A DNA stretch of 64,000 bases from Strongylocentrotus purpuratus (Eukaryota; Echinodermata; Echinoidea; Camarodonta; Strongylocentrotidae): assembly GCF_000002235.5 (NCBI RefSeq), contig NW_022145605.1:32735774-32799773 (forward strand). The letters run 5' to 3'. Below, piece after piece: positions 55,370-64,000 of this stretch (position 1 is the first letter of the stretch; every line of letters starts with the position of its first letter). The translations under genes and the position numbers were made by a program. The notes under the pieces were generated by a model, which worked only from the letters and a program-made list of their open reading frames with translations, was not told where the DNA came from and did no database searches.

Positions 55370-56799
55370 ATTTCAATTTAGCTCACAAATAGATTGTCAT
55401 GGTTTATTTTCTTACACCTGTTCAGTGTTGTGCTTCAGTGGTTATATGAAAGGCTCTATTCTGTTCTGGGGGGGGGGGGATGTGGTTACAAAGATGGCTT
55501 GACAAAACTTACCAGGATTGCCTTCAGGAACCAGTTGGTTCCTGAAGTTATGAGACAATGTAGTAGTTAACAGCAGGTGAGGATTGTGTGCTTTGTAAAA
55601 AGATGTGCCATAATATTCTTGAAATATGCTAACAAGCAAAAAAGGAAAGTCATTAATATTTTTGGTATCTTTGTACAAGTAAAGGTATGAGAAAGGGTTA
55701 TCAGGAGTTTTCTGTATCTTTTCACCACACAATTCTTGGACAAGCAAAAACAAATGAGGGGGCACATTCTCGAACTTGCCTAATATAGGTATGCCACTTT
55801 GCATTCAAAAGGGCACAAAAGACTAGGTGTGTCCCTTGCCCCTCCCAACCTGCCAATAGTAAACAGGTTGAATATAGTTTTAGAATTTAAACAAAAATGA
55901 GAATTGAGGAGAAGGTTGAGTTCTGGGAAAAATGAAATATAATCGTTGAGGCTTATCATTTTTTTGATGATGATTATCATTGACTCGATCGTTCGAGGTT
56001 GATCGAGGATTATTATCATTTATAATTAAATGATTATTAGACCATATGGAGGTTTATCATTCTATTTATGTTGATGTGGGAGAGTGTCATAGGAACAAAG
56101 TTTGCTGAAAAGGATGGCTCTCCAAATGCCCTTGTTTTCAAAATATCAAATATCAAATTATAAGTCACATGTTCATGATGTCAGCACAAATCCTATGATT
56201 TAAAAAATGTCCACTATTTATTCATGAGTGTTACTGTCGATGCTATGTCAGGCAATCATTATGTGTGTTGTCATCATGCTTGTGTTTTTATATTCTGAAA
56301 ATCATTGATAAATTTAAAGACTGACGACCTTTTTTGTGTACAATATTTCAGAATGGTTTTCTTCACACTCCAAAATTTTATGATATACTTTGAAACTGTC
56401 TTTTAAAAAATGCCTGGAACGTTTCCCTAATTCTCTTCCCTGGTCTGAACCAGCCAAATAAGAGTTTTCTCTTCTTGGTCATGATTTTGTTGCTATATTT
56501 ACTGTTTGCTTGACAAAAAAAATGAGGATAACTGTTAAAAAAGTGCTCAATCATTCAGAAATTATGCGGTTGTATGATCTTCACCTAATTGACTCATGGC
56601 CTTCATTCAAATCCTGATGTACATGTATCATGTCATCCAATGTGTAGGACTATACTATAGCCTTCAAACCAAAATTATAATGGTGTAATGACTACTTTCA
56701 TATCCATTTGTGAGCGAAATGAAAAAAATTGTAATTATGTTATTCAAGTTCATTGTAAAAGTATGCTTTGGCACAAAGTGACCAGCTTTTGCAAATAAA
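55370..56799 (+). other. SSRP1: Probable SSRP1 3'UTR
   Basis: No coding signal downstream of the stop. A candidate AATAAA lies at 56794-56799 in GCAAATAAATTTG. An earlier site could be used. The UTR extent is inference. Confidence 0.4.
56794..56799 (+). promoter_or_regulatory. Candidate poly(A) signal for SSRP1
   Basis: Perfect AATAAA on the plus strand, 1.4 kb after the stop and followed by a GTTTTGTAC region. Chance occurrence is possible in AT-rich DNA. Confidence 0.35.
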
Positions 56800-56944
56800 T
56801 TTGTTTTGTACAAAGGAAAGTGATTTGTTTTGACTATTTGTTTGAATTGTAGCTGACTAAATAAGTTATGGAATCGAGGGGCGATTAAAACATGGACTCG
56901 TTGGTTGGTTGGACGGAATGAGTAAAGATTTGTTGAATAAATGA

Positions 56945-57980
56945 ACAATAACTGATTAGTTGATTGCTTGATTGATTGGTTGGTTTGGTTTGATAGATCA
57001 ATTAAATGATTGATGACATAAATGATTGGTTTGTTAATGATATTTTATTGATTGGTTGATAACACGAGAGATTGATTGATTGAATGACTGATTTAATTAT
57101 TAATTGCATCATTGATTGATTGATTGAGTGATAGATTTAATGAATGAATGTTTGAATAATTGAATGGTTATTCGGTTGTAGGGATGAGTGATAATGATTG
57201 GTTGAATAAATGAGCAATCAAAATTGATTGATTGAATAAATGAGCAAGGAATTGATTGGTTGATTGCTTGATTGATTGATTGGTTGGTTTGGGTTGATAG
57301 ATCAATTGAATGATTGATGACATGAATGATTAGTTTGTTAATGATATTTGATTGATTGATTGATTGATAACATGAGAGATTGATTGAATGAATGACTTAT
57401 TCAATTATTAATTTATTATTGATTGATTGAGTAATAGATTCAATGGATGAATGTTTGAATGATTGATGAAGTGGATGAAGGATTGATTTGTTGATTGAAT
57501 AGACCTGTGCACTAAATTTAAGTACCGGTATGCTTTTTGAACTATTGTTTGTTTTGACGACTGAAAAACTTGCCAGAGGCATGTCTGATGTAGCAACAAA
57601 TAATGTGTGCAAAGTGAATTCCATCCAGAAAGATGCCTTTGTTCATGGCAGGTGCTATCAAGTACTTAGGAACCAAGGGTTTGAGAGAGAAACATGCAAA
57701 AATCGAAAATACATTAGTAAACAGGTCTAATTAATGACTGATGGATCGATTGATTGATTGATTGACTAACTAATGAATAATTGAATAAATGTATGATTAG
57801 ATGAACGAATAAATGGATCATTAATTGAATAATGAAATAGCTGATGTTTATTGGTTGGTTAGGTGAATAAGAGATTGAGTAAATTATAAATCGTTAGTTG
57901 AAGGGATAGTTCAATGAATAAAACAGATGATGAAATAATTACATGACTGGTTGAGGAGATAGATAAATCATTACGTCATT
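56945..57980. repeat. TTGA-type degenerate satellite with higher-order copies
   Basis: The DNA is built of GATTGATT/GGTTGGTT/GAATGAAT tetramers. A larger block (GATAGATCAATTRAATGATT through GAATGAATGTTTGAAT) at 56990-57160 is repeated at 57295-57460, so there is a higher-order unit of about 300 bp. A non-repetitive stretch sits at 57500-57730 before the tetramers resume. Confidence 0.85.
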
Positions 57981-60328
57981 GAATTTCGATTAAAATGATT
58001 TACCCATTGATTCAGAAAACTGGTTTAATATAACATTCAAATTAATGGCTGTTTCTTTCCTGGGGACCTAGTGACGAGGTATTCCATTAACCTTTTATTA
58101 ATGAAAGAACTGCAATACTTGGAATCCATTCTGCATTCCTTATTTCTTGCTATGTCTTGGGCATGCCATGGGCAAGCCTTCAGGTTGTCAAAAACAACCT
58201 TTGTTTGAAATGTATGAGTACTATTTAAATATAAAGTAAACGGGACTATTGACAAGAGGTGAGTCAACAAACAGGCCTTTTTGCCGCGGAGGAGGTCGAT
58301 GTGCTATTGTCATGACGCGTGTGAAGCTTTGTTGTGTTCATATCCAGGTTCGTTCGAGGAAAGACGGTTTGTGTACTTTCAGTTCCGAGAAATTGCCCCC
58401 TGCCCCTTCCCCTGGCAATTTCAATCATCTATAACCTATCTAACCTATATATCCTTTCATCTTTACTGTGTGAAGGCTACTACTATTATTGGCCGTACTG
58501 TGGAGCTGGGAGAAATGCGCGTCATGTCATAGAAATGCCACTTTTTATTCGTGATAAATATGAATGAAATAATAAACCGTTGTAATTAAGTTCCAAGAAA
58601 GTGTCCTTTCCCTTTCCCGTGGCAATTCAGATCTATTAACCTATCTCCCCATATCATTTGCTGATAGTTGTGAAGGCTAATGTTATTATTGGTTGTACTG
58701 CTCTTGTAAAGTGCACAGGAGTTGACTTTTTACTTGTGATATCGAAATGGGGAGGCGTTTGAAAGTTCTACAATATACACACTGCATCAACACTTTGTAA
58801 GAGAGAAAAAACCGGATACACGGATGTAACAGAAAATGTTCAATTTTTAAACATGATGAAACATACTAACAAGTTATTCAGTCAACATATTGGTTTGGGT
58901 CCTTTGGGACAACATTAGTATTCCCTGTATGCTGGGGGTGTATGACTACACTAGTATAGTTAGGGTTGAGATAGAATTATAAAGTAAATTAGGTTTATGC
59001 ATGGACCCTACCACATTTTATTAGCCGCAATTTTCTTTTCGGGATAGCTTTTTATATTAGACTTTTACCCTGCTGTCCCGATTATCATAATACGGTTCTC
59101 ACTATTCAAGGTAATTTTACATGTAAAAATGTTTTTGTGTTCATTCAATTAATGAGTTTGTATGTCCCGTGTGTTTGAAATTGATTGAAATAATAAAAAT
59201 AGCATGGATTTGCCTAAAAGTTCGCGAACTTTCCCTATTCACATATTAATAAGATTGTCTCTTCAATATGATGTAGGCCTATTTGAATTTTAATATGTTC
59301 ATTGTTTGGATTATTCAATGTAATGCGTTTGTATAACTTCGTTTTATGAACTGAACTGTGAAAAGTATGTATGGGTTTGCCTAAAAGTGCACAAGCTGCA
59401 AGTTATCAAAACCTTGAAATGGTCGGTATTTGGAGTCACCACAAGTCCACCAGACGACTATTTTGGAATATATTTATTTTGATGTCGGAATGTACTATTT
59501 TGTGGTTTGTTGTCACCTTTCCTGATCAAAACAAGCAATTTGATTTAGGCCTACTGTTAAAACGTGTATGTTCATGAATATTATTGAACAGGTCTTGTAC
59601 ATCGAAAGGAAACTTGAATCGTATAGGTCAGCAGTGATCTAAACATTGACGTGCAAATTAATTTTGAGGCCAAGTTATTTTGATGGTTTATCTCAAATAT
59701 TATTAGAGTTTAGGTAAAGGAATTGCAATTCGAGAGAAATAAATAATTGATTCTGAATTGTTTTTTCAATGATTAGTTTCACATTGCTTTCTTTGATTAA
59801 TTATTGTTTGGAAAAAATAATTTTGTGAGTTTTCTTTATTTTTCGTTTTGTGGTCATCATTTTATCTTCTTGTTTACCTTCGACATTGCCTACATCATGT
59901 GGAGGTGTTGTGGTCTACAGTAAATAAGTCACAGAGTGCAGATCACAAGGTATGGGGCTGACACCTCTATTTCATTTTTTTTTTTAAAGGTAAAATGAAA
60001 GACATCCTGAAATAAAAACGAGAGCCATTCATGTTCCAATCATTTATCCTTCTTTTCTAAATTGATACCCACAAAACTTAATTAATATTTCAACCTATCA
60101 CGGGAGATTTCATACGCTTCAAATATCTTTGTTAGGGATATACCAAGTGTCAAATTCATTCATTTCAACCAAAAGGTCATTTCGTGAAGAAAATATTTTT
60201 CGCCGGTGTAATCTGGAATGATCATCATATACATAATACATATTCCAGGGAAATGGGAGGGGAAAGTCTGTTTCGTTTTTAAAGGGGCGGATGGGCAGTA
60301 GAGAAGGTATAGACATCAAAATAGGGGG
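57981..60328. other. Intergenic DNA
   Basis: A weak dispersed duplication (CCCTTYCCC(C/G)TGGCAATT..., GTGAAGGCTA, TATTATTGG) occurs at about 58400-58500 and 58610-58710. No gene recognised. Confidence 0.5.
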
Positions 60329-60336
60329 CGTTGCAC

Positions 60337-60478
60337 CAGGCACGTATCCAGATCATTTTATCGATCGGTTGAACTTTTTTTAGACCCCTTTTTTTACCTC
60401 GGGGTCTAAAAAAGTTCAACCGATCTTGGAAATTTTGTGGGGGGCACGTGCCCCCCCCCCCCCGTGGCTACGTGCCTG
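60337..60478. mobile_element. 142-bp hAT-like hairpin MITE
   Basis: Ends CAGGCACGTATCCAG and CTACGTGCCTG. CGTTGCAC is duplicated at 60329-60336 and 60479-60486 (8 bp, hAT-type). The inside folds: ATCGGTTGAACTTTTTTTAG pairs with CTAAAAAAGTTCAACCGAT. Confidence 0.88.
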
Positions 60479-60699
60479 CGTTGCACCGAGTACATAATAA
60501 TTATACAGACATACAGAGTGGCATATAGCGTGGGTCAAACCATTAAAGAGGGTTACGAGAATTATGGGGGGGGCAGTGAAATAGCAGAATTGGCATGCGA
60601 GGGAACAAGGCGATAGAGTAGGGGAGGATATGGACGAAGGTTCTATCTCTTAATTTTCGACACGACATTTTTTCCCTTCCACTTTATTTTTCGCTCCCC

Positions 60700-60890
60700 T
60701 TTCTATCCCTCTCTGTCTCTCTCTCTTTCTCTCTGTCCGTCTGTCTGTCTCTCTCTCCCTCTCTCCCTCTCTCCGTCTCTCCGTCTCTCTCTTTCTCTCT
60801 CACCTCTCTCTCTCTCTCTATGTCTGTCTGTCTGTCTCTCCCCTCTCTCTCCCACTCTCTCTCTCTCTCTCTCTTTATGTCTCTCTGTCC

Positions 60891-60923
<33 letters not shown>

Positions 60924-60948
60924 CCTCTCTCTCCCACACACACTCTCT

Positions 60949-60982
<34 letters not shown>

Positions 60983-60983
60983 T
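60700..60983 (+). repeat. CT/CTGT microsatellite
   Basis: (TC)n with TCTG and CCTC interruptions. The Arg/Glu frames on the minus strand are artefacts. Confidence 0.97.
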
Positions 60984-61828
60984 TAACAATCAATAGGGGA
61001 AGTTGTGCCAAACTTTGGTCAACCAAGATTATCTTTCACAAAAAAATGTTCTAAAATCGCGAAAGTTTGGCCAGTAATTGCCTGAAAGCTGGTCAGACGC
61101 ACATTGTTTTTACCCAACATTTTTGTACAGTGTAGCGTTCTTGATATTTTTTGTATAAAATAATGTCTAAATCAGGTATCTCCATGTTTCCTTATTTAGA
61201 ATAGGGGGATTTGCTTTTTGTTTAAATATTTTTTTAGAAAAACACTGGATGTGAACTTTTGGTTACCCAAAGATCGACGAACCCTGGACATAAATGATGA
61301 ACCATGATAACGTAATCATTTGTCTGTAGGGTTGACTTGTACTTTTTATTTCATGGACACGTTTTAAGGTTATGGTTTTACACACGCTGGCAACGTCGAC
61401 TATTAATTTAGTGTCATCTATATGAACTTTAATACTGTATGCACTGAACGCATAAATCTGCATCGTGAAATCAAAATGAGTTTACTCAATTTATATGTTA
61501 TTATAACTAGATAATTATGTTGACCCCGCCACTGTTGTATATAGACTCCATAAATTTCATTCACAAAGCATAATTCATAAAATGTAAACACATTCACCGA
61601 TCATAGGAACCTTGAAGTCTATAAATTGAGTGATATTTATGTAATTTCGTTCATTTTATTTGCTTCTTCGTAGGTCTATGAGGCTACATGCATGAATGAC
61701 ACACAGTAAAAGCTTTGTTGATATTATTGTAATATTTAGTGATTTTTTTTTTTAAATACATTATATAAAGCGATATCACTGAAATGTAATTCTTTTCATC
61801 AATCATTTTTGAAATTTCTCTTGTCGTC
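60984..61828. other. Intergenic DNA, nothing recognised
   Basis: AT-rich. Confidence 0.5.
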
Positions 61829-62100
61829 TCAAATAAGTTTATCATTCTTATTTATATTGAGCCCTAACAATGATGATGATGATGGTTGTGTTGGTGGTGA
61901 TGATGATGATGATGATGATGACGAATCAAGAATCATTTCATTTTCAATGTACGTGTAGACTGTTTTCTCTGGATCTAGATCTATGACTTTCTCTGGGTAT
62001 TTGCCGTACTCAAAATGTATTTCAAAAATTCCCAGCCCATTCATTTTCGGATTCTCAAAAACTGGACGCAAACTTTTGGACTTCTTCAGGATTTCAACTA
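61829..62100 (-). other. Unidentified coding-like frame, minus strand (part 2)
   Basis: It opens VEILKKSKSLRPVFENPKMN, continues GLGIFEIHFEYGKYPEKVID and LDPEKTVYTYIENEMI, then becomes a Ser tract from a (GAT)n microsatellite (61870-61921) and stops. The composition before the microsatellite looks protein-like, with no low complexity. An acceptor-like TGAAATAG precedes it. I do not recognise the family. Confidence 0.3.
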
Positions 62101-62141
62101 TTTCATCTCAATTTTTGAATTTTCAAAAGCTATGAATCCAG

Positions 62142-62360
62142 TCAATTAATTGACTGCAATTCACCTTTACCATATTTAGATAACAGTATCGCTTGTGATG
62201 CAATTTGATTATTCAGTTTCCTATGACAACTAAAATCGTTGTAATTATAACGTGAGACCGGATACCCAAATTCGCGTAATGTTTTATTCAAAACCTCAAA
62301 AATGTTGCTAGGTTCACCTGTACTTTTTGGTGGTAAGATCACGTCGAGGTTGAAGGTCAA
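62142..62360 (-). other. Unidentified coding-like frame, minus strand (part 1)
   Basis: A 72-codon frame starting MTFNLDVILPPKSTGEPSNI, with EVLNKTLREFGYPVSRYNYN and CHRKLNNQIASQAILLSKYG. It lies just upstream of, and on the same strand as, the frame at 61829-62100. The two could be neighbouring pieces of one gene, or an old mobile-element protein. Family unknown. Confidence 0.3.
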
Positions 62361-63475
62361 ATGACAAAGACATGATAATTAGGAGAAAGTTTGATTGGTG
62401 GCGGGGATCCAGGATTATCATGACCGAGGTGGGGGGGGCACGTCAGAAAACCTCTGGCAAGAAGAAGACAAAATCATATAAGCTGGTCACCTTTTACATG
62501 TGCTTTTGTGCTCCAAAATGTTTGCCTGGAATGGGGAAGCTTAGACTCATGAAGGAACCTATTTTCTTTTGTGTACTTCATGTATTAATGTGCAACTTTT
62601 TTTTCCGGGAATACGTGCCCCCCAGTCACCCCCTCTCACTCCCTTCACCCAAACGCCCTATTCTATTAGGTTATGCTGCTGGTCAGGTAAACCTTGGATA
62701 AACCCTTTGGGCAGGTTTCCAACAATCTTTGATAAAATACACAGTCAGCTCTCTGAAGTACATTCATAGTCAAACTTTAAACTCAACGACTGATTTTGTT
62801 TATATGCAAGGCTGGGAACTGAATCATTTGTCTATATGTCACACGTGACTTTTACTTTTATTTTTGTTTTGATTTAAATACAATGCCATTTGTCCTGAGC
62901 AAAAACAACAAATAGATCATTTATTTACAAACCTACGAATTCAATTGTGTCCGTGAAATGAAGAGGAAATGCTGAATTGTTCTTTTATTCCTGGATTTTA
63001 ATGGGTGCTTTCCCAATGATGAAGAATTTATAGAATAAATAGATTCAGCACTTTCAGCAAAATTTTACGCAAGATTTTCAGTTGCGTTCTATTTGTGTTT
63101 GTTTGATGTAAACAAAAAAAAAATTATAGGAAGACGTATTATAACAGAGTGTACGTTGGCAATGACTGTGAGGTTAACTACTGGCAGAGTATCAGGTGGT
63201 AGGAAAACAAAAGTACAGGTGCCCTTTATCCAGAAGGATGTATAACGTCCGTGCCCTGGATGACTCTGTGCCAGATAATTTATTTTTAAAAGAAAAAAAT
63301 CAGAGCTACCATGCAGAAACATCATGCAGAAACATCATGCAAAATAACGAAGGATGGGTAATTACCTGTTTAGTTAATGCTATATTAGTGTAAAGGCTCC
63401 ATATTCTAAAGTGATGCTTCTCTGAATACACACCCTCCCCCCCCCCCCCTCGGAGCCTCGCCCTGTTTTGAAGCT
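62361..63475. other. Intergenic DNA
   Basis: CGGGGATCCAGG near 62402 and ATACGTGCCCCCCAG near 62610 resemble hAT-like MITE ends of the CAGGGGCG.A family, so 62400-62625 may be a diverged copy. C-run at 63434-63449. Confidence 0.4.
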
Positions 63476-63476
63476 C

Positions 63477-63720
63477 AGACAAGGAAGGAGTAGGAGGAGG
63501 AGAAGAAGAAGGAGAAGACAAAGAAGATGATAAAGAAGAAAAAGAAGAAGAAAGAGAAGGGTAAGGAGAAGGAGAAAAAAGAAGAAGAAGAAGGAGAAGA
63601 AGAAGGAAAAGAAAAAGGAGAAGAAGAGGGAAAAGAAGAAGAAAAGGGAGAACAAGAACAAGGAGGAGAAGATGATGAAGAAGAAGAAAAGAAGAAGAAG
63701 AAGAAGAAGAAGAAGAAGAA

Positions 63721-63766
<46 letters not shown>

Positions 63767-63822
63767 GAGGAGGAACAGGAGAAGAAGAAAAAAGAAGAAG
63801 AAGAAGAAGAAAAAAGTTTCAT
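63477..63822 (+). repeat. (GAA)n / (GGA)n purine tract
   Basis: About 345 bp of nearly pure purine on the plus strand. Confidence 0.97.
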
Positions 63823-64000
63823 TATGTCTATGATATTTTATTACACCACTGCCTTTTGCCTACCAACATCATCTTCGGATTATCAATTTAATCTTTTCCG
63901 CACATGGCTATTGAAATTGTCATCAGTCGATTGTGTTTTCAATGTCTTCGAATCTTCGTGGCTTCCTTTAGCATCTGGAAGAGAGCCACTTCGTTTTAGA
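63823..64000. other. Window end, nothing recognised
   Basis: Unique-looking DNA without a clear frame. Confidence 0.5.

Noticed and set aside
55442-55804. 120-codon minus-strand frame in the SSRP1 3'UTR
   Set aside because: No recognisable domain and partly from a G-run; likely chance.
60684-60989. Arg/Glu-rich 101-codon frame on the minus strand
   Set aside because: Reverse complement of a CT microsatellite.
63380-63822. Phe/Ser-rich frames on the minus strand
   Set aside because: Reverse complement of the GAA/GGA purine tract.
1-64000. CRISPR array
   Set aside because: No regularly spaced identical short repeats with unique spacers; the genome is eukaryotic.

Overview
This window is animal nuclear DNA. 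Genes are split by canonical GT-AG introns, and non-coding DNA dominates: simple repeats, homopolymer G/C runs, ACATGTA-rich spacer and many small transposons. Protein similarity of the SSRP1 exons, a RAG1-like N-terminal sequence, the BEL/Pao retroelement and the style of SINE/LINE tails point to a marine invertebrate deuterostome, most likely an echinoderm such as a sea urchin. The species is an inference.

Layout. (1) 0.5-2 kb, plus strand: decayed remains of a RAG1 N-terminal-like (N-RAG) coding sequence. Its first exon is split by a hAT-like miniature transposon with an 8-bp target duplication. (2) 2.9-4.4 kb, minus strand: the last two exons of PRIMPOL (primase-polymerase), covering the zinc finger and C-terminal tail, with a partial tandem copy of one exon beside them. 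No catalytic-core exons are visible. (3) 6.2-55.4 kb, plus strand: twelve exons of SSRP1, the HMG-box subunit of the FACT histone chaperone. They run from the middle (PH-like) domain to the stop codon. The exons for about the first 178 residues are not in the window, three exons each appear one base short, and the last intron is about 37.8 kb. (4) That last intron holds a whole-looking, very young BEL/Pao LTR element at 41.1-48.8 kb plus numerous MITEs, foldbacks, SINE pieces and microsatellites. (5) Downstream of SSRP1, 55.4-64 kb: 3'UTR, TTGA-type, CT and GAA simple repeats, a small hAT-like element and two unidentified minus-strand reading frames.

Main message. PRIMPOL and SSRP1 are arranged head to head, and both lose their 5' halves within the same 1.8-kb gap (4.4-6.2 kb). 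One deletion or one assembly misjoin there would explain both truncations. Together with the single-base deletions in SSRP1, this raises the question of whether this is a decaying duplicate locus or a faulty assembly. The most unusual biology is the RAG1-like fossil and the threefold copying of the tail of SSRP1's penultimate exon. The intron's mobile-element record is also notable: TTAA-targeting MITEs of three families, a Helitron-like end, an inverted minisatellite and a 200-bp-arm foldback.
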